From Leptolyngbya sp. Heron Island J (GTDB lineage Bacteria; Cyanobacteriota; Cyanobacteriia; Phormidesmidales; Phormidesmidaceae), in NCBI RefSeq assembly GCF_000482245.1, contig NZ_AWNH01000103.1:62001-126000 (forward strand): 64,000 bases of DNA, given 5' to 3'. A program made the position numbers and the translations under genes. The notes beneath the pieces were generated by a model. That model had not been told where the DNA came from. It ran no database searches and saw only the letters and a list, made by a program, of their open reading frames with translations. Shown piece after piece: positions 36,250 to 45,779 of this stretch (the stretch's first letter is position 1; each line of letters opens with the position of its first letter).

Positions 36250-39200
36250 CTACAGGCTTTGCAGTGTCTCATCTCCCACACGGGCATTATTAGCCACAAA
36301 CTTCTTGGCTGAGCGAAACTTATCTGTTTCTCGTAACTGCTGGCTCATAAACCGACAAATCTCCAGCAAAATGTGGGGCCGCTGTGTCGTCAGACTAATA
36401 AACCGCTGTTTCTCCAGCTTTAGCAGCATACAATCATCCTTGGCAATTGCTCCATTCCATCGAGGCGAATCATCAAACAGAGCAATCTCACCAAAATAGT
36501 TGCCAGCAGCCAGCTGCTTGATCTCTCGTTGCTCATCATCGACGGTTTTCACAATCTGCACTGCCCCTGAAGCAATAATATACAGATGAGATCCCCAGCT
36601 TCCTTCTTCAAAAATAGTCTCACTGGCCATAAACTGCTGAGGTACGATCGCTTCATCAATCAGCAATAGTTCATCTAAGGAGAGATTTTGAAACAGGGCG
36701 ACATCTTTGAGAATCAGTAGACGGTTCATAAGCGTGTCGGGAGTAGAAGGCTGTAGCGCCGTGTAGACATCCTGTAACAGTGGTGGGGTGGGAAATAAAT
36801 CACGGGCGACCGCCTGAACAACAGGATCAACATCCTTGAGCGAGGCTCTGGGGATTTTGGCCAGGGCAATTAATGCTCCGGCCCGTAACCATCGATCCTT
36901 GGATTCAATGGCCTCTAGTAGGATTTTATAACCTTTGTTCCGTAACCAGTTCAGTGATAACGGACTGTCTTGAGGGAAGCTGGTAGTTTCGGCGTCTTGT
37001 TCTAGCAAGGGCAACAGCGGCAAAATAAATCGACGATGGCTGAGGGATGCCAGCACCTCAATGGCATTGGAGCGATCGCGACTATCTGTAGTTGCAAAAA
37101 TTTGATTGACCGTATTCACAGTGCGGCTATGGCCCAGACAGGCTAGCACATAGAGTACTTTCTGAAGCAGCCGCTGGTGGTAGTCCTCAATCGCTACCGC
37201 CAGCGGCTGCCAGTTAGGATCGGTCTGGGGAATCAGGGTGCGCCAGCGCCGCGTATGGGCGACCTGCTGAAAATTGTCGGCCAGATGAGCGTACAAGATG
37301 TCGCTGGCCTGCCGGGTACGGATTTTACCAATGGTTGCGATCGCGCTATTCACCGTTTCCCGTTCTTTCGCTGCCAGCAGTGTTTTCGCCTCGGCCAGAC
37401 CTCCTTTTGCTGCCAGCCAGGTAGCCGCCTGTTCCCGTACACGGGGATGACTATCCCCCAGGGCTGTTGTCAGCGGGGTGAGATCATCATTGCTTTGTTG
37501 CCACAGATTGAGTGCAGCAATCCTCACCTCTGGCTGGGTATGGGCAAAATACCGCTGGGCCAGCGTCAGCACCTGGGTCCGTCTGGCATCGGGCAGCGTT
37601 TCCATTAAATTGGCCAGTGTTTCTAAGCCCAGCTGTTGAGTAGCGGCACTGCCCTGGGGCAACAGATGCGTAGTCAGCAGTTCGACTAAGGTGGCATCGG
37701 CACTGCGAGCCACCACTCGGATGACAGCTTTGGCGATGCCTTCATCTAACATGGCCGAGGCAATCGTCGTAAATGCCTCATCGGTAATGGCTGTGCCCTG
37801 GAGCTTGGCGACGATGGCTAGCGATCGCAAACTTGGATCATCAGCTTTAGACAGCTCATCCAAGCGCTCCTCTTCGATTGGCTGTTGCTGCACCATCAAA
37901 ATTTCCAGCGCCGTCAACCGACAGGCCAGAGGCTGATCTGGCTGCAGCTGCTCCTGCCAAACTGACCATAGCCTGGTCTCTTCTAGAACCCCGCTTTCTT
38001 CTGATTCTGGATCACCTGTACCAAAGCCCATGCCTGGATCAAAGCCATCACTAAACAGGGTCACCACCGCCGAGCGCACCTGCCGATCGGCTTCGGGGAG
38101 TAGTGCCAGTACATCTGCTAAAAATGTGGCCGGTGCCCCTAATCGTGTTGCCAGGTCTAACCCCTTAATCTGGTCATAGCGGTCCCCGGACTGCAGCAAC
38201 GTTTGGATGGTGCTTTTTAGTGGCAATACCGCCTGACGGCTGGCCAGCTGGTCTAAGTCAATGGCATCGGTGCGAATCAGATCTTCCAACCCGGCGGTAT
38301 AAAAGCGCCCCATGGGCAGTCTGACTAGCAAAAATAGGATGACCAGACCGCTGACAAGCCAGGTAATCTGGGGCAGCGTGAGAGTATTTTCACACAGCCA
38401 CAGAAACGCCCCAGCACAGGTCAGCCCCACCGCGTAGATCAAACCATCGCTGAGGGTCCGAACCCGACCCATAAATTCTTGGGGAATGGCGTTGTAGTTA
38501 AGCTGATGGACTGGCAGGTTGATGGCTTTGTAGAGGGCATCGCTGTTGAGCTGTAGACCAATGGCGGCGGGTAGCTGACCGTTGATACCTAAGCCTAGAA
38601 AGGCGGCCAGGGTGGTAATGGGAAAGACCACGTTCATGCGGGCTACCCCTAACCAGCGCAGCAGGGGTCGGGTTAGACCGTAAAGGACAGACATTTGGAC
38701 GATGCTAACCACTACCCGCATCAGACCTAAAAAGCCGGTTAGCTGCCGTTGGTTAAACTGCTGGCCGTAGATGCTAAACCATAAAAATTCGGAGCTGAGA
38801 TAGATGATTACCAGTAGAAAGCTACTGGCGGCTAGGAAAATGACGAGCGGATAGCGCTTGGCTAGCTCTGGAAATGATTGCAGTGATTCAAGCACACCGA
38901 CGGTGGCACCGGACTTGCTGCTAAAGGGGCGCTGGGTGCGATCAAGATAGGCGAGTTGGACCAGTGCGATCGCAATTACTACTGGCAAACACAGCAATAA
39001 ATCCTCAGTCCGGAGCCAGCGCGACAGCCCACCCACCAGCCCCCCGCCCACTAAAGCACCAGTGGCTTGGACAATGCCAATATACGGAGCATACTGCTTG
39101 TATTCCAGGGTATTGAAATAGTCAGTCAGTAGGCTGGGATAAAGAATATTGTTGCAAATGTCCCACTGAAAAAAGCTAACAATCAGCAGGCCGTAGTAAA

Positions 39201-39510
39201 CCGGTGTGGAGTCTAGGGGCAGTGCCAGTCGCAGGACAATGACCGCTGCCAGCAGTGCCGCCAGGGCTCCACAAAAAAGTTGAGTCGTCCGAACCCGCTG
39301 CACCACCTGGCTGACTGCAATATAGGCCGGCATCGAGCACAGGCCGATCAGCATAAACGCGATGGGCAGACGGTTAGCCCCCAGCTGGCTGACAAAAATA
39401 GAATTAGCTACTGCGATCGCCATCACACTCTGCACCAGCACCGTTACTGCCAGCAGTAACAGCTGAGTTAGACGGCTATTCTGTAACGATTTGAACGCAG
39501 TGAGCATCAA
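36250..39510 (-). CDS. MFS/ATP-ADP-carrier-like transporter fused to HEAT repeats and a cNMP-binding domain
   Basis: A 1086-residue fusion. Residues about 10-410 hold 10-12 transmembrane helices resembling the MFS/NTT (nucleotide transporter) group (FFQWDICNNILYPSLLTDYFNTLEYKQYAPYIGIVQATGALVGGGL). Residues about 430-935 are HEAT-like helical repeats. Residues about 945-1060 are a cyclic nucleotide-binding domain with the phosphate cassette FGEIALFDDSPRWNGA: the Glu and the Arg are kept, but the usual A-A/T after Arg is replaced by Trp-Asn. The last residues are a charged tail. The design suggests transport gated by a cyclic nucleotide or by protein contacts on the HEAT solenoid. Substrate unknown. 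Confidence 0.82.
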   Translation of the reverse strand: MMLTAFKSLQNSRLTQLLLLAVTVLVQSVMAIAVANSIFVSQLGANRLPIAFMLIGLCSMPAYIAVSQVVQRVRTTQLFCGALAALLAAVIVLRLALPLDSTPVYYGLLIVSFFQWDICNNILYPSLLTDYFNTLEYKQYAPYIGIVQATGALVGGGLVGGLSRWLRTEDLLLCLPVVIAIALVQLAYLDRTQRPFSSKSGATVGVLESLQSFPELAKRYPLVIFLAASSFLLVIIYLSSEFLWFSIYGQQFNQRQLTGFLGLMRVVVSIVQMSVLYGLTRPLLRWLGVARMNVVFPITTLAAFLGLGINGQLPAAIGLQLNSDALYKAINLPVHQLNYNAIPQEFMGRVRTLSDGLIYAVGLTCAGAFLWLCENTLTLPQITWLVSGLVILFLLVRLPMGRFYTAGLEDLIRTDAIDLDQLASRQAVLPLKSTIQTLLQSGDRYDQIKGLDLATRLGAPATFLADVLALLPEADRQVRSAVVTLFSDGFDPGMGFGTGDPESEESGVLEETRLWSVWQEQLQPDQPLACRLTALEILMVQQQPIEEERLDELSKADDPSLRSLAIVAKLQGTAITDEAFTTIASAMLDEGIAKAVIRVVARSADATLVELLTTHLLPQGSAATQQLGLETLANLMETLPDARRTQVLTLAQRYFAHTQPEVRIAALNLWQQSNDDLTPLTTALGDSHPRVREQAATWLAAKGGLAEAKTLLAAKERETVNSAIATIGKIRTRQASDILYAHLADNFQQVAHTRRWRTLIPQTDPNWQPLAVAIEDYHQRLLQKVLYVLACLGHSRTVNTVNQIFATTDSRDRSNAIEVLASLSHRRFILPLLPLLEQDAETTSFPQDSPLSLNWLRNKGYKILLEAIESKDRWLRAGALIALAKIPRASLKDVDPVVQAVARDLFPTPPLLQDVYTALQPSTPDTLMNRLLILKDVALFQNLSLDELLLIDEAIVPQQFMASETIFEEGSWGSHLYIIASGAVQIVKTVDDEQREIKQLAAGNYFGEIALFDDSPRWNGAIAKDDCMLLKLEKQRFISLTTQRPHILLEICRFMSQQLRETDKFRSAKKFVANNARVGDETLQSL

Positions 39511-39608
39511 TAAAAATTTAGGGCCATAACCTATTCATAGTATTAAATAGTCATGACAGAAAAATACAATGTTCGTAATTTGTTCGCATCACCACGGTCC
39601 CAAATCCC

Positions 39609-41114
39609 TTACCTACCCGCTCCTTCCTGTTCATCCAACTCCTGCTGTACAGACCGAGGCAGTCGGTCAATAGGTTCAATAGTAGCTAACTCATCCCCGG
39701 TAGCGGTTCCTAGGGCCTTAAATTTACGAGCACTCACTAATACTCGGTTTTCCAAAGATCCGACTGCCTTATTAAACGTATCAACCGTCGCATCCAGACC
39801 CCGCCGCATTTTCTGCAAATGGCCGGTAAACACCCGTAGCCGATCATACAGCTCCCGACCTAACGTGCTGATCTGCTGAGCATTTTCCGTAACGGCATCC
39901 TGCTGCCAGCCATAGGCAACCGCCTTAAGTAAGGCAATTAACGTTGTGGGGGTGGCCAGAATCACCCGCTGGGCAATCCCAGCTTCAATGAGACCGGGGT
40001 CTTGTTCCAGGGCAGCACTAAAAAAAATCTCTCCGGGCAAAAACAGCACCACAAATTCAGGACTCGGTTGAAACTGGTCCCAGTAAGCTTTTTGCCCCAG
40101 CTGCTGAATATGGCGACGAACCTGTTGGGCATGCTCCTTCAGCTTGTTGCTACGTAACGGTTCATCCGTCATATCCAGAGCCTCTAAGTATGCAGCCAGA
40201 GGAGCTTTGGCATCGACAACGATACGACGCTGCTGGGGTAGCTGCACCACCATATCGGGGCGTAAAGACCCGTTGCCAGTCGTTACCTGTTGGCTAAAAT
40301 CACAGTGCTCGACCATCCCCGCAATCTCCACTACTCGTTTTAGCTGAATTTCACCCCAGCGTCCTCGCACATTGGGAGCCCTGAGCGCTTTGGTTAAGTT
40401 GGCAGTTTCCGTTTGGAGCTGCAGCTGCCCCGTGGCCAGCTGGGTGATCTGCTCAGTCAGCTGGCTGTAGGCCGATAGCCGATTGCGTTCCAGATCTTGT
40501 AGATAGGTTTCTACCTTAGTTAAAGACGATTGCAGTGGCTGCACGAGGCTATCAATCGCCTGCTGTCGCTGTAATAACTCACCACTCGACTGGGAGTGAA
40601 ACTGCCCCAGCTTTGTCTGAGCCAAATTTAAGAATGTCTCATTGTTTGTTTGCAATGCTTCTGCCGACAGTGCCTTAAATGCTTCCGTCAAGCGTTCTCG
40701 GGCCTGGTGCAACAGTGTTAGCTTGCCATCGACGGCCTGTTGCTGTTCCTGCAGCTGGGTTTGACATTGGGCCAGCTGGGCTGTGAGCTGATTTTTGTCT
40801 ATTTGCAGCTGCTGTAGTTGTGTCTGTAGCTGTTCCGTGTAGGCTGCTTTAGTTTCAGCCGCTGCTCGCTGAGCTGTCGCTGTCGTTAACGCCTGTTGCT
40901 GTTGCTGTAGATCTATTTGCAGAGCGTGGAGCTGCTGCCGGAGATTGCCTAGTTGGGTCTCCTTGGTTTGCAACTGCTCAATCATGGTGGCACGTTCAGC
41001 AACTAGGTCACTCTTAGCCCGCTCCCGCACAACCTGATACCGAGACTGCCAAATCAACCAGCTCACCAGGCAGCCCACCCCTGTCCCTGCCAGAAACGTT
41101 ACCGGCCCTTGCAT
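39609..41114 (-). CDS. rmuC: DNA recombination protein RmuC
   Basis: A 501-residue RmuC family protein. A short N-terminal hydrophobic helix (about 3-19) anchors it; residues about 25-170 are a glutamine-rich coiled coil; the RmuC core (about 195-470) has the conserved VRGRWGEIQLKRVVEIAGM, LRPDMVVQLPQQRRIVVDAKAPLAAY and FVVLFLPGEIFFSAAL. The core resembles PD-(D/E)XK nucleases. RmuC limits inversions between short inverted repeats. The gene lies upstream of the transporter fusion on the same strand, with 98 bp between, so they may share a transcript. Confidence 0.93.
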   Translation of the reverse strand: MQGPVTFLAGTGVGCLVSWLIWQSRYQVVRERAKSDLVAERATMIEQLQTKETQLGNLRQQLHALQIDLQQQQQALTTATAQRAAAETKAAYTEQLQTQLQQLQIDKNQLTAQLAQCQTQLQEQQQAVDGKLTLLHQARERLTEAFKALSAEALQTNNETFLNLAQTKLGQFHSQSSGELLQRQQAIDSLVQPLQSSLTKVETYLQDLERNRLSAYSQLTEQITQLATGQLQLQTETANLTKALRAPNVRGRWGEIQLKRVVEIAGMVEHCDFSQQVTTGNGSLRPDMVVQLPQQRRIVVDAKAPLAAYLEALDMTDEPLRSNKLKEHAQQVRRHIQQLGQKAYWDQFQPSPEFVVLFLPGEIFFSAALEQDPGLIEAGIAQRVILATPTTLIALLKAVAYGWQQDAVTENAQQISTLGRELYDRLRVFTGHLQKMRRGLDATVDTFNKAVGSLENRVLVSARKFKALGTATGDELATIEPIDRLPRSVQQELDEQEGAGR

Positions 41115-41513
41115 AGATAAAGTACATAGTTACTAACGTCCCATACAGTAGCACCCGTACTTGTAGATCGTAAAATTGAGGCTAGCGTCCCCTGCCGCTA
41201 TCTGCTCAAGACTATCCGCGCGAGCATTTCAGCAAAATCGCGTTCATTTAGGCACAGCGACCGGGTACTTTCATAGAGATATGAATAAGTGTTGATAATA
41301 GACAGGGCTTTTAGGAATACAGCTGACTATAGGAGCACAGCCAACCGCCATCGTTTGACCCAAACCACAGGTTCATCCAGAATTTAAGGTTCTCCTATTA
41401 AAAAAACTCAGGGTTTAAACTTGGATGTGGTTTATGTTTTGATAGGAGCTGGCCTTTTCGCCCATGTATCACTATCCACTGCAGCGATTAACTTCATCAG
41501 AGTCTTATAGGGA
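41115..41513. other. Divergent promoter region
   Basis: About 400 bp between rmuC (minus) and the DUF3038 gene (plus). No gene, repeat or clear operator is seen. Confidence 0.5.
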
Positions 41514-42122
41514 ATGACCGTTAAAAGCCCACCAGAGAAACCTGTCAGAGCGCCAATATTGGACAAGCTGCCAAGCTACGGCATCCAAAGCGATGAGTGC
41601 CCCCGCCGGGCCAAAACGCAGCTAGACTTTATTATGCTTGCCATTGAAGCCCTTGAACTGAATGCATCTCAGGTGATGTTGACTGCTATCAAGGAATTGG
41701 GAGTGCAGGATGTGCTCAAAAGTCGAGTGTATCTCTGGCGGTTGCGTAGCACCAATCCGCTCAGAAAGTTTAACCAGCGGCAGCCGCTCACATTAGAAGA
41801 GGCTAAGGCATTGGTCCTGGTTGTATGTTATCTGTGCCGTAAATTAACGGTGCTGATTCGTCAGCTGTTCTTGGGATATCAACAACTGCAGGATCAGCAA
41901 CTTACTCTCGATCACCATTTTCGCTTGGCCAAATATCTGAAGCGATTTCGGGCTCACTTTCGGGCTCGTATGAATCCTAAGCGAGCGATGGTGTTAACCT
42001 ACAGCACGGATGAAAAACTGGATGAATTAGCCCTCTCATTATTAACTCAGCTATTGCTATGCACTGGCACTCGGGGAGAAGAGCGGCTCTGGGCTAGCCT
42101 CTTTGATGGGGAGATATCATGA
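41514..42122 (+). CDS. Cyanobacterial DUF3038 protein
   Basis: A 202-residue soluble protein. The segment CPRRAKTQLDFIMLAIEALELNASQVML followed by RVYLWRLRSTNPLRK and LTLEEAKALVLVVCYLC is the DUF3038 pattern, found essentially in cyanobacteria and of unknown role. Helical throughout. The stop overlaps the next gene (ATGA, 42119-42122), so it is translationally coupled to the DUF4335 gene, the usual partner in cyanobacteria. The start ATG follows TTATAGGGA. Confidence 0.88.
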   Translation: MTVKSPPEKPVRAPILDKLPSYGIQSDECPRRAKTQLDFIMLAIEALELNASQVMLTAIKELGVQDVLKSRVYLWRLRSTNPLRKFNQRQPLTLEEAKALVLVVCYLCRKLTVLIRQLFLGYQQLQDQQLTLDHHFRLAKYLKRFRAHFRARMNPKRAMVLTYSTDEKLDELALSLLTQLLLCTGTRGEERLWASLFDGEIS

Positions 42123-43630
42123 CGATTCAACGACAGTATGTGCTGCCAAACTGCAGCTTAATGTTAGAAGGGCTGAGTGCAGACACCTCCAACGTGCTCT
42201 CGATTCTAGCCAATGCTGAATTTAAATTCGTTGGTATTGATCAATCTCTGTCCGGTGGCATGGAGTTTTTTAATGCCCTGGTTGGAGCTGTGAGCGCTTA
42301 CTGCCAACGGCTGATCAGTGGTCTAGACCATCCAGAGCATGTAGCCTCTCAGTCATCACTGGTAGCGGTTGAACCCGACGAAGGCCAGTACCACCGTCTA
42401 ATTGTTAAGCCTGGCATTTTAAACGCGCCGTCTGGTGAGAGTGCAGACGATACTGCCCTGCAAACTATCAAGCTTTCTACAGTGCAGCTGTTTGACATGG
42501 CTGAAGCCATCGATCAGTTCTATGCTGATGCTCAAACGCTACCTGATGTTTCGATAAATCTGGCACCGCTGCCCCGTAAGTATGTCAGACCGGAAGAACC
42601 CCTGACCCAAAGAGCACTCTCCCCATTGCTGGGATTGGGTACCTTAGCTGCTGCCGCTCTAGGACTGTTCTTCTTGCCGGTGCCAGAACTGGCTGAACCG
42701 GAGGGGCTAGACCCCCAGGTTACCTTGGAGGAGCCCACAGGGGATGTGCCTATCACCGCCCCCCCTGGCGATGATGCCACTGCGCCTGAGACCGCTGACT
42801 CCGTACCTGACGACAGCGAAATCGAACCAGAGGCTGAGGCGACCACGATCACTGATGCCGCTCAGCTCGTAGCTCTGCAACAGCAGGTACAGCAGCAAAT
42901 TAGCGATGCTTTGCCAAGCGATACTGCCTTTGAGCAATCCTTACGCTATCAAGTTGCCGTAGCTGAAAATGGCGATATCGTTGGCTATAATCCTTCAGAC
43001 GACGCTGCTCTAGAAAATATCGATAACACTCCCCTACCGGCGCTTACCTATATTCCTGTTGATGAAACGGTGGCAGGAGCCGTCGCTCAGTTTGATGTCA
43101 CATTTCTGCCAGATGGCACAGTGGAGGTAGTGGCTGACCAAATCGTCACCCCCGAACCTTTGGCTCCGGAGTCTGAGGCACTACCCGATACATCTGGCGA
43201 TGACGATGGTGCTGAAGAACAATCATCGACACAATCACTCAGCATTACAGCAGATAGCAGCGCTGAACCGGATAACTCTGAAGTTACTGCGGTCAGTACG
43301 TCCGGTGGGCAACTGTCTAACACAATTGCTACGCCTATTCGCGATCGCGATCGCATACTTGCACTCAACCAGCAGCTCAGACGCACCATTATCGAGAATC
43401 GCGATCCTGATCGGACTGGACCTGAAATCCGCTACCGCATCCGTCTGGACGAGGAGGGCAATGTCACGGGCTATGAGGCCACTAGTCCTGAAGCAGAGCG
43501 AGATGTAAATGCTTTCAATATCCCTGAGCTGGTTACTGCTATCCCCGACGAGAGTCCTCAGCTTGATTTTCTAGTTGTGATTAACGATGACAATGTAGTA
43601 GAAGTCAACCCGTGGGACGGCTGGCCTTAG
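42119..43630 (+). CDS. Cyanobacterial DUF4335 membrane protein
   Basis: A 503-residue protein. Residues about 1-145 are the DUF4335 domain (IQRQYVLPNCSLMLEGLS, FKFVGIDQSLSGGMEFFNALVGAVSAYCQRL). One transmembrane helix at about 168-187 follows, then a long acidic, Pro/Thr/Glu-rich periplasmic region with two homologous segments (about 230-315 and 415-500), each reading LQQQVQQQI...RYQVAVAENGDIVGYNP / LNQQLRRTI...RYRIRLDEEGNVTGYEA. The gene is coupled to DUF3038 upstream and followed by an OmpA-type gene, suggesting an envelope function. Not characterised to my knowledge. Confidence 0.85.
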   Translation: MTIQRQYVLPNCSLMLEGLSADTSNVLSILANAEFKFVGIDQSLSGGMEFFNALVGAVSAYCQRLISGLDHPEHVASQSSLVAVEPDEGQYHRLIVKPGILNAPSGESADDTALQTIKLSTVQLFDMAEAIDQFYADAQTLPDVSINLAPLPRKYVRPEEPLTQRALSPLLGLGTLAAAALGLFFLPVPELAEPEGLDPQVTLEEPTGDVPITAPPGDDATAPETADSVPDDSEIEPEAEATTITDAAQLVALQQQVQQQISDALPSDTAFEQSLRYQVAVAENGDIVGYNPSDDAALENIDNTPLPALTYIPVDETVAGAVAQFDVTFLPDGTVEVVADQIVTPEPLAPESEALPDTSGDDDGAEEQSSTQSLSITADSSAEPDNSEVTAVSTSGGQLSNTIATPIRDRDRILALNQQLRRTIIENRDPDRTGPEIRYRIRLDEEGNVTGYEATSPEAERDVNAFNIPELVTAIPDESPQLDFLVVINDDNVVEVNPWDGWP

Positions 43631-43658
43631 TATTAGTCAAAGCTAGAGGAGCATTGCC

Positions 43659-44657
43659 ATGTCTGATGAGCAATACCCCAACCTCCCTACGCCTCACCCA
43701 ATTTCCGAGATATCTCCCACCCTTGAGGCTGTTCCGCCCGCTCCCCCTCGACGTTGGCTCACCTATGGAGCCCATGTTTTATTAGGTGTGGCTGTCTTAC
43801 TAGCGGGGATGCCCCTGGCCTGGCTACTTGGTATTGGTATGGCCAGCTTGATGCCTGCCCCCGGCAAACAGATGCCTTTGCAGGAGGTGGCGCTACGGCG
43901 AACCAATCGAGTGATTACAGAAATCTATCGTTTACCCAGCCGTTGGCGACCGGCACCTCCCCCCGAAACACGCATCGAGCCCATTCCCATTCCCACCCAA
44001 CCCATTGCGCCACTCACGACGCCCCCAGCGGCCTTAAATGACCGTGAGCATCAGCTGGCTACCGAGGAACTGGCGGCGCTGCAACAGGAATTTGAAACCA
44101 TCCAGAAGCGACTATTTGACCTGGAAAGTAAGCTTGGGCAGGCTCAATCGACCGCAGAAGTCGAGAGTCGGCTGGTTGAGCTAGAGCGTCGACTCAACCC
44201 TGAATCTGTTGCCCCTCGGTCTGATCTAGAGCCAACGGAGCAGGCAAACACTGATCTACAAACGGATGTGTCCGCCCAGCCCACCACCCGACATCCGCTT
44301 CTGGAAACGACCGAACTCAAGATTACCCTGCCCAGTGATGCCCTATTTGCCCCTGGTGAAGCTCGCCTCCTGACGACTGCGCCAGAACTGTTGAGCAGTA
44401 TCTTTGAAGATCTGGCCCAATATCCCAACGCCACCATCCTGATTGGTAGCCATACCGATGACCATCTGGAGCCCTACCAAAGCCTCAACCTAGCCTTTCA
44501 ACAAGCCAGTGCTTTAAGGGCCTATTTGGCTGGCAATTTACCAGAGCATCGCTGGATTACCATCGGCTATGGTCAAAACCGTCCCATTACCGATAACAGC
44601 ACATCTCAATTTCGTCAGCGCAATCGCCGGATTGAAATTGCTATTGATCGCCGTTAA
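43659..44657 (+). CDS. OmpA-domain envelope protein
   Basis: A 332-residue protein with a Pro-rich cytosolic N-terminus, one transmembrane helix (about 37-63), a Pro-rich segment, a coiled coil (about 128-180) and a C-terminal OmpA peptidoglycan-binding domain (about 225-332; LIGSHTDDHLEPYQSLNLAFQQASALRAYL and RQRNRRIEIAI, with the diaminopimelate-binding Asp/Arg region). It should link the inner membrane to peptidoglycan, like MotB or YiaD relatives. It is 28 bp after the DUF4335 stop, so the three genes form an operon. AGAGGAGC precedes the ATG. Confidence 0.9.
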   Translation: MSDEQYPNLPTPHPISEISPTLEAVPPAPPRRWLTYGAHVLLGVAVLLAGMPLAWLLGIGMASLMPAPGKQMPLQEVALRRTNRVITEIYRLPSRWRPAPPPETRIEPIPIPTQPIAPLTTPPAALNDREHQLATEELAALQQEFETIQKRLFDLESKLGQAQSTAEVESRLVELERRLNPESVAPRSDLEPTEQANTDLQTDVSAQPTTRHPLLETTELKITLPSDALFAPGEARLLTTAPELLSSIFEDLAQYPNATILIGSHTDDHLEPYQSLNLAFQQASALRAYLAGNLPEHRWITIGYGQNRPITDNSTSQFRQRNRRIEIAIDRR

Positions 44658-44702
44658 CGGCATGCTGATAATCAACTCACCTATTCCGCGTCCTTGCTTG
44701 TG

Positions 44703-45698
44703 ATGAAAGTTGTCTACTTTGGCACCCCGCAGTTTGCGGTACCTAGCCTTGTCCGTTTGCTTAAAGCGCCTGACTTTGAAGTTATTGCTGTCGTCACTCA
44801 ACCAGATAAACGACGGGGGCGAGGCAGTAAAGTGACGCCGTCTCCAGTCAAGACCGTGGCTACTGAAGCGGGTATTCCGGTGTTGCAACCCCAAAAAATT
44901 AAAAAAGACACTGATACCCTTGAATTTCTAAGTAAATCACAAGCGGATGCCTTTGTTGTTGTTGCCTACGGTCAAATTCTCTCGCAGGAAATTTTAGATA
45001 TGCCGCGGCTGGGGTCGATTAACGGCCATGGCTCAATTTTGCCTACCTATCGTGGGGCCGCCCCTATTCAATGGAGTCTTTACCATGGTGAAACCGAAAC
45101 GGGGGTAACGACCATGCTCATGGATGCTGGTATGGATACTGGCCCCATGCTGCTTGAAGAAACGATTCCCATTGGCCTATTGGATAATGCTTGGACCATT
45201 GCTGATACATTGTCCAAATTAACCGCTGAACTGCTGCTGAGCACACTGCATAAGCTCGATGGTCAAGCCATTCGCCCTATTCCCCAAACTGAGGGGTATG
45301 CGACCTATGCACCGCTAATTCAAAAAAATGACTACATGATTGACTGGCAACGTCCAGCCTTAGATATTCACAATCAGATTCGGGGGTTTTATCCCAACTG
45401 TGTGACCCAGCTGCGCCAGCAGCCCCTCAAAATCAGTGCCACCGTGCCGTTATTTGACAGTGTTTGGCCTCACCTGCCCCAGGATTATCAGCCCCTCCAG
45501 CAGGCCTATAGCCAACTAGAGCCCGCTAGCCCTGGCAAAATAGCGGCTATTTGGAAGAACCATGGGCCTGTGGTAGCTACAGGTGCTGGGTATTTACTGT
45601 TGTATCAGCTACAGCCAGCGGGTAAGAAATCTCAGTCTGGCTGGGCCTTTGCCAACGGCAGTCGGTTAGAACCGGGAGAATCTTTAGGCCCCTCATAA
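44703..45698 (+). CDS. fmt: Methionyl-tRNA formyltransferase
   Basis: A 331-residue enzyme that formylates initiator Met-tRNA with 10-formyl-THF. VVYFGTPQFAVPSL starts the fold; the catalytic site is in INGHGSILPTYRGAAPIQW (Asn, His) with the downstream Asp in MDAGMDTGPML. The C-terminal tRNA-binding domain follows from about 205. Length and motifs match bacterial Fmt. I use the ATG at 44703, three codons after a TTG, because the canonical N-terminus begins MKVVYFG. It follows the OmpA gene by 45 bp on the same strand. A terminator follows. Confidence 0.96.
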   Translation: MKVVYFGTPQFAVPSLVRLLKAPDFEVIAVVTQPDKRRGRGSKVTPSPVKTVATEAGIPVLQPQKIKKDTDTLEFLSKSQADAFVVVAYGQILSQEILDMPRLGSINGHGSILPTYRGAAPIQWSLYHGETETGVTTMLMDAGMDTGPMLLEETIPIGLLDNAWTIADTLSKLTAELLLSTLHKLDGQAIRPIPQTEGYATYAPLIQKNDYMIDWQRPALDIHNQIRGFYPNCVTQLRQQPLKISATVPLFDSVWPHLPQDYQPLQQAYSQLEPASPGKIAAIWKNHGPVVATGAGYLLLYQLQPAGKKSQSGWAFANGSRLEPGESLGPS

Positions 45699-45717
45699 AG
45701 GTATTTTACAGCTGCAA

Positions 45718-45751
45718 AAACAGACCCCCAGCCTCGGCTAGGAGTCTGTTT
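45718..45751. terminator. Bidirectional terminator between fmt and sigma factor
   Basis: AAACAGAC (45718-45725) pairs with GTCTGTTT (45744-45751), with an inner CCCAGCC/GGCTAGG stem. A-run on one side and T-run on the other serve both convergent genes. Confidence 0.85.
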
Positions 45752-45779
45752 AGATGTCCAGGAAAAAACTAAAGTCGCT

